A stretch of 64,000 nucleotides of DNA, taken from the NCBI RefSeq assembly GCF_005503555.1, contig NZ_SCNG01000001.1, positions 620,001 to 684,000 on the forward strand. Reading direction: 5' to 3'. Positions 45,684 to 55,304 of this stretch are shown here, piece after piece. The stretch comes from Rudaea sp. 3F27F6 (GTDB lineage Bacteria; Pseudomonadota; Gammaproteobacteria; Xanthomonadales; Rhodanobacteraceae). Both the position numbers and the translations under genes were made by a program. The number at the start of each line of letters is the position of its first letter. Position 1 is the stretch's first letter. Below the pieces are notes generated by a model. The model did not search any database. It saw only the letters and a program-made list of their open reading frames with translations, and had not been told where the DNA came from.

Positions 45684-46927
45684 GTTGCCAACTCCCTGAG
45701 CGCGACGACGGTGCGGAATTCGCGGCGCAGCATGCGCCCTGGCGGGAGGCCGGTGACCGGCATCGCCGCACCGGGTCTCTGCACGCGCTCGCCGTCGATC
45801 GAATAGCGGTAATCCCAGGCATCCGCAGCCGCTTCGGCGGGAAGATCGTCGACCGTGTTCACGAGCATCGACACTTCGACCGCGGTGACGTCTTTCCACG
45901 CACAGGGTTCCACCGTACCTACCCGCTTACATTGCAGGGCTTCGCCGCTCGCTGCTGCATGACGGCTCAGCTCGTCCGCATTCAACCAGTGCGCATCGCC
46001 AACCGCGTCGATCAACGAATAGCGCAGATCGAAACGCTCGATACCTTGCATGACTTCGTTGGCGATGCCGTTGGCTCGCCGCATCAAGGTGGCGATCTTG
46101 CGGCCGCGCGCTTTGTCGTCTTCCGCCACCTGCAGGTAATAGGTCGAGGTCTGCAGTTGCGCATCGAAGTCGAACAGCCGTGCCTGCGCATCGGTCGTCG
46201 CACACGTCGGCGCGCCGGACTTTCCAACAACAGGCTTCACCGTGTTGCCTTCGACGCCGACCTGAAATATCTGCGCCTGCTTGCAGCCGGCGAGCAAAGC
46301 CAGGTGCGCGGACTTGAGCCCATCCAGCACCGTGTCGCCGGGCATGCGGCGCAGGCTGATCGCAACGATCCTGCCATCGACGGCGCAGACTTGGCTTGTC
46401 CCATCTGCCGGCAAGCCATCGCCCTGCAGATAGCGCACGCTCAGCACATCGGTGCCCGGCACTTTATCGCCGACGCCGAGACCGGCTCGCGGCAAGCCGG
46501 GAACCGCCGGGCTGCATGACTTTGCAGCACAAGCGCTACCGCCTAGAAAGAGGCTGCGATCGAGCGCATACGCAGCACCATCAGGCACGCCCGACGGCAT
46601 GTGTGCCTCGCTGGGTTGGCCGCTGATGTGATTCAGCAACGCATCCGTGAAAACCTGCGGGCTCGCTTTCGAGCCGCAAGGCAGGCGTCCCGCCGAACGC
46701 AGGTCGTTGGCGATAATGTCCATTGCGATGCGGCCGTTTTCTTGCAGTCGCGACAGTGCTGTCTGCGTCGTGTTGACCTTGCCCGCGGCCGCAAACAGGA
46801 TGTAGACGCCTTCGGCGACGAACAGGCCAAGTACAAGCGCGATCATCAATTCGACCAGCGAAAACCCGACCGCACGCCGACAAGCACCGAGATTGGTTCT
46901 AACGCAAGGCGCGATTTTGCCAATCAC
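45680..46927 (-). CDS. PilW-like minor pilin of the downstream cluster
   Basis: A 415-residue protein starting at GTG 46927, overlapping the pilV-like stop as GTGA. The leader VIGKIAPCVRTNLGACRRAVG precedes the pilin helix FSLVELMIALVLGLFVAEG. The PilW pattern continues with LSRLQENGRIAMDIIANDLRSAG, TDVLSVRYLQGDG, and the C-terminal MLRREFRTVVALREL, shared with the second PilW in this window. The region between holds several cysteine pairs. Translational coupling on both sides (GTGA and ATGA) indicates that the cluster is made in fixed proportions. The start is atypically far from the pilin cleavage site but no closer start codon is better. Confidence 0.85.
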   Translation of the reverse strand: MIGKIAPCVRTNLGACRRAVGFSLVELMIALVLGLFVAEGVYILFAAAGKVNTTQTALSRLQENGRIAMDIIANDLRSAGRLPCGSKASPQVFTDALLNHISGQPSEAHMPSGVPDGAAYALDRSLFLGGSACAAKSCSPAVPGLPRAGLGVGDKVPGTDVLSVRYLQGDGLPADGTSQVCAVDGRIVAISLRRMPGDTVLDGLKSAHLALLAGCKQAQIFQVGVEGNTVKPVVGKSGAPTCATTDAQARLFDFDAQLQTSTYYLQVAEDDKARGRKIATLMRRANGIANEVMQGIERFDLRYSLIDAVGDAHWLNADELSRHAAASGEALQCKRVGTVEPCAWKDVTAVEVSMLVNTVDDLPAEAAADAWDYRYSIDGERVQRPGAAMPVTGLPPGRMLRREFRTVVALRELAT

Positions 46928-47430
46928 GGCTGAAAAACCCAGACGAGCGATTGCGGCGAAGGCACGCTGCCCTTCGCCAGCGTGCGCTCGGACCAGGTGA
47001 CCTCGATCCGGCAAATGCCATCGTAGACATCGGCAGTCGCGACGGCGCCGGCCGAGTCGCATTTCAACGTGCTCTGCGCATCGGGCAATGCGTTCTCAAG
47101 AGCACGATCGAATTGAGCGAGATCGTAGTCCGCGCGCGATGCAACGCTGCACGCGTGCTTGCGGCAATCGGCACCGGCCAGCGCATTTTTCTTGCGAACG
47201 CCGTCGTAACGCCCCAGCGCAACCGCCGCCGGATTGACGTGCATTGACTCGACGAGCGCTTGCACCGCCAAACCGACTTGGGTGCGCTGATACGCGGCTT
47301 GATTCACTTTGGCCGTCGTCGCCATCAATCCCGCGAGGCCGAGCAAGCCGACGCTTGTCACGACAACGGAGACAAGTACCTCAATGAGGGCGACACCCGA
47401 TTGGCGCAGATATATCTGATGCTTTCGCAT
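46924..47430 (-). CDS. PilV-like minor pilin of the downstream cluster
   Basis: A 168-residue prepilin with ATG 47430. Leader MRKHQIYLRQSG precedes VALIEVLVSVVVTSVGLLGLAGL, a PilV helix with Glu5 but Val rather than Phe at +1. Mature sequence includes NQAAYQRTQVGLAVQALVESM, the cysteine pair DCRKHACSV, and the end RIEVTWSERTL...SLVWVFQP, mirroring the C terminus of the second PilV (TINWSETPL...TFAWTFQP). It is the first gene of its cluster, preceded by 225 bases of regulatory space after the canonical pilE. Alternative upstream ATGs (47460, 47478) would put a hairpin inside the coding sequence. Confidence 0.85.
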   Translation of the reverse strand: MRKHQIYLRQSGVALIEVLVSVVVTSVGLLGLAGLMATTAKVNQAAYQRTQVGLAVQALVESMHVNPAAVALGRYDGVRKKNALAGADCRKHACSVASRADYDLAQFDRALENALPDAQSTLKCDSAGAVATADVYDGICRIEVTWSERTLAKGSVPSPQSLVWVFQP

Positions 47431-47435
47431 TGCGA

Positions 47436-47470
47436 AATCGCCGGCATGGAGATGAACCATACCGGCGATT
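47436..47470 (-). promoter_or_regulatory. Hairpin immediately upstream of the downstream-cluster pilV start
   Basis: AATCGCCGGCATGG (47436-47449) pairs with CCATACCGGCGATT (47457-47470), 14 pairs including one G-T, with a 7-base loop. It ends 5 bases from ATG 47430 and covers the place a ribosome site would occupy. It could limit translation. No canonical Shine-Dalgarno is seen there. Confidence 0.4.
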
Positions 47471-47655
47471 CTCGTCATCGCCCTAGGCTAGGGAAACTGG
47501 CAGATTTCCACGCTCAGTGTAAGAAAACGCATACACAATGCGTCGTCGCTGGAGAAGCGTACATTCACGGCGACGAAGCTCAAGGCACTAACATCGATCC
47601 CCGCATTGCAGGCCCGTCACCCGACCCACTGAATTGCTTTCCGCTGATTCTGATA

Positions 47656-48093
47656 CTACCAGCAGCTTCCATTTGCCTGTTGACCCGGAGTCGGCGTCTT
47701 GGCAAGCGTGTTGTCAATTGTCAAGGTAGGACAAGATGTATCACCATCTTGCGGAGCAACCGGTTTGGCCGTTGCAATGAAGCTTGTCTTGATATCGCCG
47801 GTCAAACCGACGTCGACGGAAGCGTTGTAGTACAGACTGCCGTTGGAGGTCGACGGAAATCCCAATCCATTTGGCGAAGCCAGGGCGATATTTTTCGTGT
47901 AAGTATTGAAATTTGTGTAATACCTTTCTTCCGCTGCGGCAATCAGCATGAGCAGATTTTGCCCATCGGAGCGCCGTGCACGGTAGACGTATTTCGTGTA
48001 CGACGGATAGGCGATTGCCGCGAGTATCGCGATGATCACCACGACGATCATCATCTCGATCAGAGTAAAGCCTTTGGCATTTCCCGTCTGCAT
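47656..48093 (-). CDS. pilE: PilE-type type IV pilin
   Basis: A 145-residue prepilin. ATG 48093 has GGGAG 8 bases upstream and gives the short leader MQTGNAKG cut before FTLIEMMIVVVIIAILAAIA, a classical N-methylated helix with Glu5. YPSYTKYVYRARRSDGQNLLMLIAAAEERYYTNFNTYT matches PilE of the fimT-pilV-pilW-pilX-pilY1-pilE clusters. Two cysteines (DTSCPTL and the terminal NGSCW) could form the C-terminal D-loop disulfide. It is the last gene of the canonical cluster, 35 bases after pilY1. An ATG overlapping the pilY1 stop (48132) is an alternative start but would lengthen the leader. Confidence 0.9.
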   Translation of the reverse strand: MQTGNAKGFTLIEMMIVVVIIAILAAIAYPSYTKYVYRARRSDGQNLLMLIAAAEERYYTNFNTYTKNIALASPNGLGFPSTSNGSLYYNASVDVGLTGDIKTSFIATAKPVAPQDGDTSCPTLTIDNTLAKTPTPGQQANGSCW

Positions 48094-48128
48094 CGAATGC
48101 TCCCGTCTCGTTTCTGTTTCAGAATTCG

Positions 48129-51100
48129 TCATTGGCCTTGGAGCAGCTCGCTCCACGAGCGGCGATGCCAGAAGCTGTCGAAAACGCTGAATCCCGGCAA
48201 TCCCGGAATCAATATCTTGCCGCCGCCAAGCGGCATGACCGGCGAAATTCCGCTGCCCGAGGTCGGCGCATTAGGTAGGTTCGATACGCCGACGGCCGGC
48301 GCTCCATTGTTGGTCGACCCAGACGAACCGCTGATTGTCACCGCCTTAGTCGACGGCGCGCCACCTGTCGATGCACTCACCACCATTACGCTGCCGGTCA
48401 ATCCGGGCTGGCAGGGATTGTTATTGGACGGAATCAACGAACTCAGGATGACCAATCCACTACTGTACAGTGGCGAACCCACTGCCACATCGCGCTCGCC
48501 GTTGGCGACCATATTGAAATACCAGCCAGGGGCGAGGCTGTTGCCTGACATCACGCCATTCTGAGTGAGGTAACGAGTGCCGCTGACGTCGCTCAGAGTC
48601 TGCGCCACCAGCTTGGTGGGGTCGATCGGATAGTTACTGCTGCTGGAGCCGTAGTCGCGGATGCCGTAATACGATTGCGTCGGCCCGACGCTCGTGTTGT
48701 CCACAGGAGCGAGATACTTGCCCGTGCCGAATATCCAGATCGGATTGCCGCCGTTGGCCGTATCGGAGAACACATTCGGCATCACCGTGATCGGCTGCTG
48801 CGCCGGCGAGGTGCGCGATGTACCCGAACCTGACGGAATCGGCGTTTGGAACATCTTCACAAACGTCCAATTGCTCGAACTGGCATCGCGAAGATCGAAC
48901 CGCCACAGATTGCCCATCAAGTCGCCGGCTACCGCAATGTCGTCCACCTGTCCACCGAAAGACCACACCGCCGGCGTGGTCAGACCATAAGCATTGACGC
49001 CCGTCGAATCCGTAATGATTTCCTTGATCACGGTGCCCTTTTCCGCATCGAGCACGAACAACGACTCGGTCGTGGTGGCCGGATCGGAGCTCGGCGCGCT
49101 CGGTGGCATATAACCGTTCGGCACCAGCACCACCCATTTGCCCGCATTGGTTCCATCGCTGTAACGCAGGCGCGCGATGTTCGGCGTGGAGAAGGTGTAG
49201 CCGAGATTGGCTCCGCCGGTCGAGTTATTGCTGAACTCCCACAACACCTTCGGCGAAGTCGGGTTCGTAATGTCGACTGCGTAGATTCCGCGGCCGCCGT
49301 AGCGCAACGCACCGACCAGAATCGTGTGCCATTTGCCGTCGCTGAAGAAAACATCCTGCTCGGTCATGCCTCCGTCCACGGTGGGCACAAGATTTCCGGT
49401 AGACCCCGAATTGGTATAGGCATTCACCGCACCATTCTGGATCACGGTCTGCGGGACATACGCCCACTGTTCCACACCGCCGGTACCCGCAGCGGGTGGA
49501 GTCACCGCACCGGTAGAACTGATCGCCACCTGCCCTACGCTGAACGCATGCACCATGCCGTCGTTCGCCGCGGCGTAGATGATTGGAATGCGCCCGTTCT
49601 GCGCAGCGATGAACTGCGAATACGTCTGCGCCGTCGTCGCGGCCTCCGGCGAACCGGCAGGCCAACTGTCGGTAAACCCGCCGGTCGGCGAGCCCACGTA
49701 CAAAGGCTGCGAATCGACGATCGCACCGAGCAACGACGTACGCGTACGAAACTGTGGCGTGGAGCCACTCGCCTCGTTTGTGCGATCACCGCGCAGCCAG
49801 TCGATGCGCTTCGGACCGTAGCCGTCCCCACCGGCACAAGTACTGCCATTCCACGTGCCTGCATTGAGCACGCACTGGCTCCAGGTGTTCAGGCTCGTGA
49901 ATCCGGCCGACGTCAATGACTGCGTCGGCGTCGAGGTCGTCCCATACGTATAGATATTGCGATTGGCGGGCGTGGGGTTCTGTGTGTAGCTGGACTGGGT
50001 CGTCACTGTCGGGCATGGGGTGGTTGCCGTTCCGGTCAGTACGCAACCCGCATCGAGCACTGCTGGCGAAATAGTTTGCCCGGTACTGGGACTGATGGCG
50101 TATTCCAGCAAATTCCCGGACCAATCAATGTTGTATCCGCCGACAAAACTCGCCGTACTCGCTGTCGCCACGGGGTTGCTTGTAGTCAGCGCAACCGAGG
50201 AACCCGCACGCGCGGTGATGTTGGCGAGGAACGAAGTCAGCGCCGAAATCAATTGCTGCGGGTTGCCCGCGCTATAGAACTGGCCGCGGCCCGCGAGCGC
50301 GGCGTGCCACGTGTCGTCCACATTGGCGGCGATGCCTTGGCCGGAGCCGTTGGGCGTTGGCCAACCAATGATTCCGGCGGAATTGGTCGAACCTTTACGC
50401 AGTAAACAAGCATCCTGCTGCGCAGGGTCGCTGCTGGTGCAATTGGTATTCTGCGAAAGATTCAATTGTCCATTGACGCCCAGCCCCACCAGGAACTCGT
50501 CCATATGCGGCCAAGTTGCCGGATCGTTGTTCGGATTGAAATAGATTTCCGGATTGACCTTAGTCGAAGCCACGTTCGACGCCACGGTATTGGTCAGGTT
50601 GAATACGCTGGTGGTCTGGTCGGGCAAGTACGCCGGTACGATACCCATGCCTTGCGGCGGAGTGGTGGCGGTGCTGTACAAATCGGTGCGCAGATTCGTG
50701 GCCCAGTAGTGGAAAGCGATATCGGAAAGCGAGGCATAGCCGGAATTGCCGCCGTCATGCACCGGGTTGTAAATCGAGGTCACGCCGCTCGTGGTCGGAT
50801 CGGGGAAAGTCACGCCATCCGGTAGCGTGATCTTTCCCGACGGCAATGTCAGGTTCGTGTACTGCGGACCATCGTTACCGCCATTCCATAAACCATCCGT
50901 TACCAACATGTGATAGTTCTGCCGGCAGTACAACTCGTTGCCTGGGTTGGTCGTCGCATTGAATGTGCCGGTCACCGGCGGTTGCCAATAAGGATCGTGC
51001 AGATCGCCGGTGATACCCGTCTTGCCATTTCCACGTGTGAAGAATGTCCCCGCACGGGTCACGGCACTTCGCGTCGGCGTTCCACCGCTGGCGGGAACCT

Positions 51101-52676
51101 GGAAAATCCAGTTGTAGAATGCGCTGCGATAGCATGCAGGCGGTGTCGTGGTCGAAGTACCGGATAGTTGCGCGGTAGTGGAGGGACTTGCACTGGCACC
51201 GCTCGTGCAGGCCGAGGTATCGATCAATTCGGAAATGATCGTCGAGCTGGGCAATTGGTAAGTACTGCTGTCCAGGTTCTGCCAAGCGACGCGTTGGTTG
51301 CCGCCGTAACCGTTGGTGACGGTCTTGGATAGCGAGGAATCGCCAAATACGCGCGAGAGCGCCGTGCGGGCCATCTGATTGCGAGTGCGGTAGTACGCGT
51401 ACCAATTGGCGAAGTTCTGATATTGGCTACTGGGCACCGGCACGGCTTCCCAATTGGCGACGTTGTACAAAGTGCGCAAACCATCGCAGTTAGCCGTGCT
51501 GCAGGTAGGGTCGTAGGTCGGCTGGCCAAACTGGTTGAGAGGGACGGAGACAGTTTTTATCAAACGGTAGTAGTGCGGTCCGCCGTTCGGGTAGGTTACC
51601 GTTGTACCGTCGCTCAACGTATGCTTTTGCCCATCCATTGGGCTCGGCGCATTCCACAAGTTACCGCCGCCACCGCTGATGGCCGGGCCGCTACCGCATT
51701 GCCAGCGGTTGTCGTTGGTCGCGGCTGGGGCAGTCGTCGACCAAGTGATGTAAGTCGCCGTGGGACTGTTTCTGGTATTGGTCGGATCGCCGTATACCCT
51801 CGTGCCAAGATTGGTACTGTTCGATACTTGAAGATCCGTGGCGGAGTCGACCTCGTAGTTGCCGCTGTTGTCGGTATTGACGTTTGTTCCTGAGTAGGAA
51901 TAGTAGTAGTAGCCCGACCGACTTCCGGAATTTCTCTGGGTGCACGAGACCGCGCCGGCGGGACAATTGGCAGTCGTCCCGAACGTGACATAGGTCGTTG
52001 TGACATTGGTGAAGGTGGCGGTTCCCATCAAATTGGTCAGCGCCCCCGCATTCGAAACGTTGTTGCCGTTCGCGTCGTATGCCCGGTCCAGATCGGGATT
52101 GTCGTTGTAGTACGCGGTACTGCTTACGGTAGCCGGATTCAAGGGGCGATTGACGGCAATACCGTCCACCCATACGGCTTTCAGCGTGGCATCGGCATTC
52201 GACTTGCTGCCATCCGTATCGCCTTTGATAAGCTTGCCGTTTGCGCCTAGCGGCGGGTTGTAGGTGATATTCGGGTTATAGTAAACGCCGTTCATCACTT
52301 TGGCGCGCAATCCCACGCTAGGCAAGAGATTGTCGGCGTCGATTACGTTGGCACAGCGCCACGGGCCGCCACTGACGCCGCTGGTGCTCGTGTTGTTGCC
52401 TCCGTTGCCCCAGTCGGGAACGCCCGACAATTGGTTGCCGCTGTTATCCGTAGTCCACGGAGGATTGTCATTGACTCGACTGGATTGCATCGACCCGGAA
52501 TCGTCGAAGGTCAGCACGATATTGGGTGCTACTGCAACCGTGAGATTCGGCGGCGCTGCACCCAATTGGACTGTGCCCGCCCGAACCCAATCTCCCGAGC
52601 CTGAAAATAGAACGGCGCCGATCACCGCAGACAACACCCAAAGGCGGCGACCTATATCGTTGTTCTTACGCATCAT
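48129..52676 (-). CDS. pilY1: PilY1-type pilus-tip adhesin and assembly protein
   Basis: A 1515-residue exported protein with signal peptide (RRLWVLSAVIGAVLFSGSG). A von Willebrand A-like region begins with the metal-site motif DDSGS (58-62). A long variable, Thr/Asn/Gly-rich middle follows (about 100-950, for example TRAGTFFTRGNGKTGITGDL). The conserved C-terminal beta-propeller (about 1000-1450) has IIYAAANDGMVHAFSVGQV, GRGIYAVDITNPTSPKVLWEF and DIAVAGDLMGNLWRFDL. PilY1 primes pilus assembly with the minor pilins, opposes retraction and mediates adhesion. It is the only PilY1 in the window. The size is above that of Pseudomonas PilY1 (about 1160), mainly in the middle part. Confidence 0.92.
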   Translation of the reverse strand: MMRKNNDIGRRLWVLSAVIGAVLFSGSGDWVRAGTVQLGAAPPNLTVAVAPNIVLTFDDSGSMQSSRVNDNPPWTTDNSGNQLSGVPDWGNGGNNTSTSGVSGGPWRCANVIDADNLLPSVGLRAKVMNGVYYNPNITYNPPLGANGKLIKGDTDGSKSNADATLKAVWVDGIAVNRPLNPATVSSTAYYNDNPDLDRAYDANGNNVSNAGALTNLMGTATFTNVTTTYVTFGTTANCPAGAVSCTQRNSGSRSGYYYYSYSGTNVNTDNSGNYEVDSATDLQVSNSTNLGTRVYGDPTNTRNSPTATYITWSTTAPAATNDNRWQCGSGPAISGGGGNLWNAPSPMDGQKHTLSDGTTVTYPNGGPHYYRLIKTVSVPLNQFGQPTYDPTCSTANCDGLRTLYNVANWEAVPVPSSQYQNFANWYAYYRTRNQMARTALSRVFGDSSLSKTVTNGYGGNQRVAWQNLDSSTYQLPSSTIISELIDTSACTSGASASPSTTAQLSGTSTTTPPACYRSAFYNWIFQVPASGGTPTRSAVTRAGTFFTRGNGKTGITGDLHDPYWQPPVTGTFNATTNPGNELYCRQNYHMLVTDGLWNGGNDGPQYTNLTLPSGKITLPDGVTFPDPTTSGVTSIYNPVHDGGNSGYASLSDIAFHYWATNLRTDLYSTATTPPQGMGIVPAYLPDQTTSVFNLTNTVASNVASTKVNPEIYFNPNNDPATWPHMDEFLVGLGVNGQLNLSQNTNCTSSDPAQQDACLLRKGSTNSAGIIGWPTPNGSGQGIAANVDDTWHAALAGRGQFYSAGNPQQLISALTSFLANITARAGSSVALTTSNPVATASTASFVGGYNIDWSGNLLEYAISPSTGQTISPAVLDAGCVLTGTATTPCPTVTTQSSYTQNPTPANRNIYTYGTTSTPTQSLTSAGFTSLNTWSQCVLNAGTWNGSTCAGGDGYGPKRIDWLRGDRTNEASGSTPQFRTRTSLLGAIVDSQPLYVGSPTGGFTDSWPAGSPEAATTAQTYSQFIAAQNGRIPIIYAAANDGMVHAFSVGQVAISSTGAVTPPAAGTGGVEQWAYVPQTVIQNGAVNAYTNSGSTGNLVPTVDGGMTEQDVFFSDGKWHTILVGALRYGGRGIYAVDITNPTSPKVLWEFSNNSTGGANLGYTFSTPNIARLRYSDGTNAGKWVVLVPNGYMPPSAPSSDPATTTESLFVLDAEKGTVIKEIITDSTGVNAYGLTTPAVWSFGGQVDDIAVAGDLMGNLWRFDLRDASSSNWTFVKMFQTPIPSGSGTSRTSPAQQPITVMPNVFSDTANGGNPIWIFGTGKYLAPVDNTSVGPTQSYYGIRDYGSSSSNYPIDPTKLVAQTLSDVSGTRYLTQNGVMSGNSLAPGWYFNMVANGERDVAVGSPLYSSGLVILSSLIPSNNNPCQPGLTGSVMVVSASTGGAPSTKAVTISGSSGSTNNGAPAVGVSNLPNAPTSGSGISPVMPLGGGKILIPGLPGFSVFDSFWHRRSWSELLQGQ

Positions 52677-52688
52677 GGCGAGCCCCCT

Positions 52689-53336
52689 TTAGTAACTCGG
52701 TTTGATGCTGGCGAATGTGGATTGCGCCACGCGCAAGGTATTGGCGTTGCCGCCGGGGCTGCGCGCGGTGATGCTGTAGATGTACTTGGTCTGATTGTTA
52801 GGACCGCCGTTCTGCTGCAGCAGCGAGCCGCCGGAACGGCCCGTACTGCCGGGCGGCAGGTCCGGCCCGAGCATCTTGATCAGATACTGCGGTTGCGCGG
52901 CGAGGTTGGCCGACAAGCTGTTGCCACCCTGCCCGGTCAGCGCCGGCGTGTACGTGGTGCCGCCGGTTACCAACGAAGGCGACCATGCGGTCGCCGTAGC
53001 GAAAGTAGAAGTGCCGGATGAAAAATTGTTGCTGCCATCGGGCATGTAGCAACCGCCGCCGCCGTCGAAGGAACAATACAAAGTCAGCTTGTTGCCTGCA
53101 GCGGAAGTCTGCGCGGCGATCCACAGATTGAATTCGGCACCGCGCAATGCGCTTTCCGCTCCCATCAATGCCATTTGGCCGTTGCGCATGCTGCCGGTCA
53201 TGCTTTCCTGCAGAACGGCGCGACTGGAAGCAGTCATGCCGAGCAGGATTAGTAGAATGAGAAACATCAAGGAAACGAATAGCACGGCGCCGCGCTGCAG
53301 GCGATAAAAAGGAACTGGGCGGATAGACGGTTTCAT
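52689..53336 (-). CDS. pilX: PilX-type minor pilin
   Basis: A 215-residue protein with the PilX start LQRGAVLFVSLMFLILLILLGMTA and SSRAVLQESMTGSMRNGQMALMGAESALRGAEF, the usual long N-terminal helix. Two cysteines (LYCSFDGGGGCYM) lie close together in the soluble domain. The end NTLRVAQSTFASIKPSY is typical. It sits 20 bases after pilW and 12 bases before pilY1 in the canonical operon. It is one of the four minor pilins that form the pilus-tip priming complex with PilY1. Confidence 0.9.
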   Translation of the reverse strand: MKPSIRPVPFYRLQRGAVLFVSLMFLILLILLGMTASSRAVLQESMTGSMRNGQMALMGAESALRGAEFNLWIAAQTSAAGNKLTLYCSFDGGGGCYMPDGSNNFSSGTSTFATATAWSPSLVTGGTTYTPALTGQGGNSLSANLAAQPQYLIKMLGPDLPPGSTGRSGGSLLQQNGGPNNQTKYIYSITARSPGGNANTLRVAQSTFASIKPSY

Positions 53337-53356
53337 GGTTGGATTTCCCGAAAAAG

Positions 53357-54751
53357 CTACTGCCCGCCGCGGCGTACGCCGACCAGCGAGACGAATTCGC
53401 GGCGCATCATGCGCGAAGGTTTACCTGCGGCGTCGGTCGCCGGCGGCGTTGTAAGACTGGCCATCTGGGTGCAATCGACGGTGGCGAGACTCGTCGTCGG
53501 ATCGATGCTGTAGCAATACGGTATTTCGTCGCTGCCGAGCGTGTAGACGTTGTTGACCGTGTTCATCAACATGTGTACTTCGATCGACTTGATCGAGCGC
53601 CACAAACAGCCGTTCTGTTCCACCGAACCGGTGACGTTCTGGAACTGCACGGGCGCAGCCGAGCAGTTCGCGGCAGTGCTGCCGCTGTCCACCAGATCCG
53701 CGGTGAAGTAGGAGACATTGCCATTGATGTCGGAGACACCGTAGAGAAAATCGAGTTTCTCGACGCCCTGTACGAGAACGCTGTCGATGCCACTGGTGGC
53801 GCTGCTGCCGTTGAAGCGACGGTAGAGGCTGGAGATAAGGCGACCCGGTGCGTTCGGATCCGGGTCGTAACGCAGGTAGTAGGTGACAGTGACGTAGTCG
53901 CTGGTGTAGTTGTAGACGCGCACGATATTGGGCTGCCAGCCGGAGCAGCCCGCACTGTTACCGCCCGCGGCGCCCACACTGAGCGTAGCGCTCGCATTGG
54001 CGCCGGCGGTAACTGCTCCCGTAGTCGCCGCCACGATCGGATTACCGCAAACGCCGACGAAAAGATTGGCACCACCGGAACTGAAATTGAAAGCCGGATC
54101 GCCCGTATCTCCACCGAACGTGATCGTGCAGGTGCCTGCGCCCGCAGTGGAGCTTTTTAACCCCCACCCCGGACCTTGCAGATAGCGCACCGTGAGCACG
54201 TCAGCGCCCGCCACGCGCGAGCCTGCCGTCGTGCCGACAGCAGGCAGGCCCGTGGCCCCCGCGGGAGGCGCGCAGGTAGTCGTGCCCTTGTCGCACTCGT
54301 AACCCTTGATATCGATACTCGGACTAAGTGGATAGTTATAAGGGGCCGTCGTCTGCCAGTTGGTCGGCCAACCGGTCGGCGCGCCGGCGCTGACGCCGGA
54401 AGGCAGATCCGGCAAAGTCAAGCCGCCCGCGTAGATCAGCGTGGCGATAGAGGTATCCATCGCACCGTTGCCGGCAGTGATCGTGGCCGGTCCGGACGAA
54501 CCGCTGCAGAACGGCGCGCCGGCCATGCGCAGGTCGGCATTCATCTGGTTGGTGGCGAAGCGGCCGTTTTCCTGCAGCTGCGCGAAGCCATTGACCATCT
54601 TGCTCGTGCCGCTGGTGGTCTGAAACAAATAAGTGATGCCTATGCTGAGCAGCAAGCCCAGCGTCAGCGCGATCATCAATTCGAGCAGGGTGAAGCCGTC
54701 GTGACGACGCAGGTGGCCGATGGAGATTCGAGATGAAGACGACGAACTCAT
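53357..54751 (-). CDS. pilW: PilW-type minor pilin
   Basis: A 464-residue prepilin. ATG 54751 overlaps the pilV stop (ATGA), giving leader MSSSSSSRISIGHLRRHDG cut before FTLLELMIALTLGLLLSIG with Glu5. ENGRFATNQMNADLRMAGAP and ADVLTVRYLQGPGW correspond to the same positions in the downstream-cluster PilW, as does the end MMRREFVSLVGVRRGGQ. The soluble domain has several cysteine pairs. A 117-residue extension of the open frame upstream is out of pilW context (it lies in pilV) and is not used. Confidence 0.9.
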   Translation of the reverse strand: MSSSSSSRISIGHLRRHDGFTLLELMIALTLGLLLSIGITYLFQTTSGTSKMVNGFAQLQENGRFATNQMNADLRMAGAPFCSGSSGPATITAGNGAMDTSIATLIYAGGLTLPDLPSGVSAGAPTGWPTNWQTTAPYNYPLSPSIDIKGYECDKGTTTCAPPAGATGLPAVGTTAGSRVAGADVLTVRYLQGPGWGLKSSTAGAGTCTITFGGDTGDPAFNFSSGGANLFVGVCGNPIVAATTGAVTAGANASATLSVGAAGGNSAGCSGWQPNIVRVYNYTSDYVTVTYYLRYDPDPNAPGRLISSLYRRFNGSSATSGIDSVLVQGVEKLDFLYGVSDINGNVSYFTADLVDSGSTAANCSAAPVQFQNVTGSVEQNGCLWRSIKSIEVHMLMNTVNNVYTLGSDEIPYCYSIDPTTSLATVDCTQMASLTTPPATDAAGKPSRMMRREFVSLVGVRRGGQ

Positions 54752-55293
54752 GGCTGGAATGTCCAAGCAAAAGTTTGCAGCGTCGGATTGCCGCCTTGGC
54801 CCAACGGGGTTTCGCTCCAGTTGATTGTGACGGTGCACAGCCCGCTGAATGGCGGCAGCATTTGATAAGTGGCCGATGGAACGTTTGCACTCGCGCTGGC
54901 ATTCGCAGCGCAAACGATGGATTCCGTCGCATTCGGCAAGAACCGGGCGATTTGTGCAGTCCACACGGCAATGTCGCGCGCGGCAATCGCACCGAATGCG
55001 CAACTCGCCGGGTTCGCACCCGGCTGGCAGGTCGCAGTTCCCGGTTGCGCCGCGCTCCATCCTCCGGACGGGCTGTTGTACAAATTGGTCCACAACGCCC
55101 AACTTGAATTCGCACGCATGCGATCGGCGATCGATTGCGCAAGAAACGCCGCCTGCGTGCGCAGGTAAGCACTCTGGTTGACGCGCACGGAGAGCACAAG
55201 GACACCCGCCATGGCGAGCATGCCGAAACTGAAAATCACGATCGCAATCAGCACCTCGAGTAAGGTGAAGCCTTTGGTAGACGAAGGACGCAT
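54748..55293 (-). CDS. pilV: PilV-type minor pilin
   Basis: A 181-residue prepilin. ATG 55293 has GAGGA 8 bases upstream and gives leader MRPSSTKG before FTLLEVLIAIVIFSFGMLAM with Glu5. An earlier ATG (55311) overlaps the fimT stop but lacks a ribosome site. RVNQSAYLRTQAAFLAQSIADRMRAN and the end TFAWTFQP match the downstream-cluster PilV. Two cysteine pairs occur in the soluble domain. It overlaps pilW by four bases, showing coupled translation in the order fimT-pilV-pilW-pilX-pilY1-pilE. Confidence 0.9.
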   Translation of the reverse strand: MRPSSTKGFTLLEVLIAIVIFSFGMLAMAGVLVLSVRVNQSAYLRTQAAFLAQSIADRMRANSSWALWTNLYNSPSGGWSAAQPGTATCQPGANPASCAFGAIAARDIAVWTAQIARFLPNATESIVCAANASASANVPSATYQMLPPFSGLCTVTINWSETPLGQGGNPTLQTFAWTFQP

Positions 55294-55304
55294 CCGCGGG
55301 TTCC

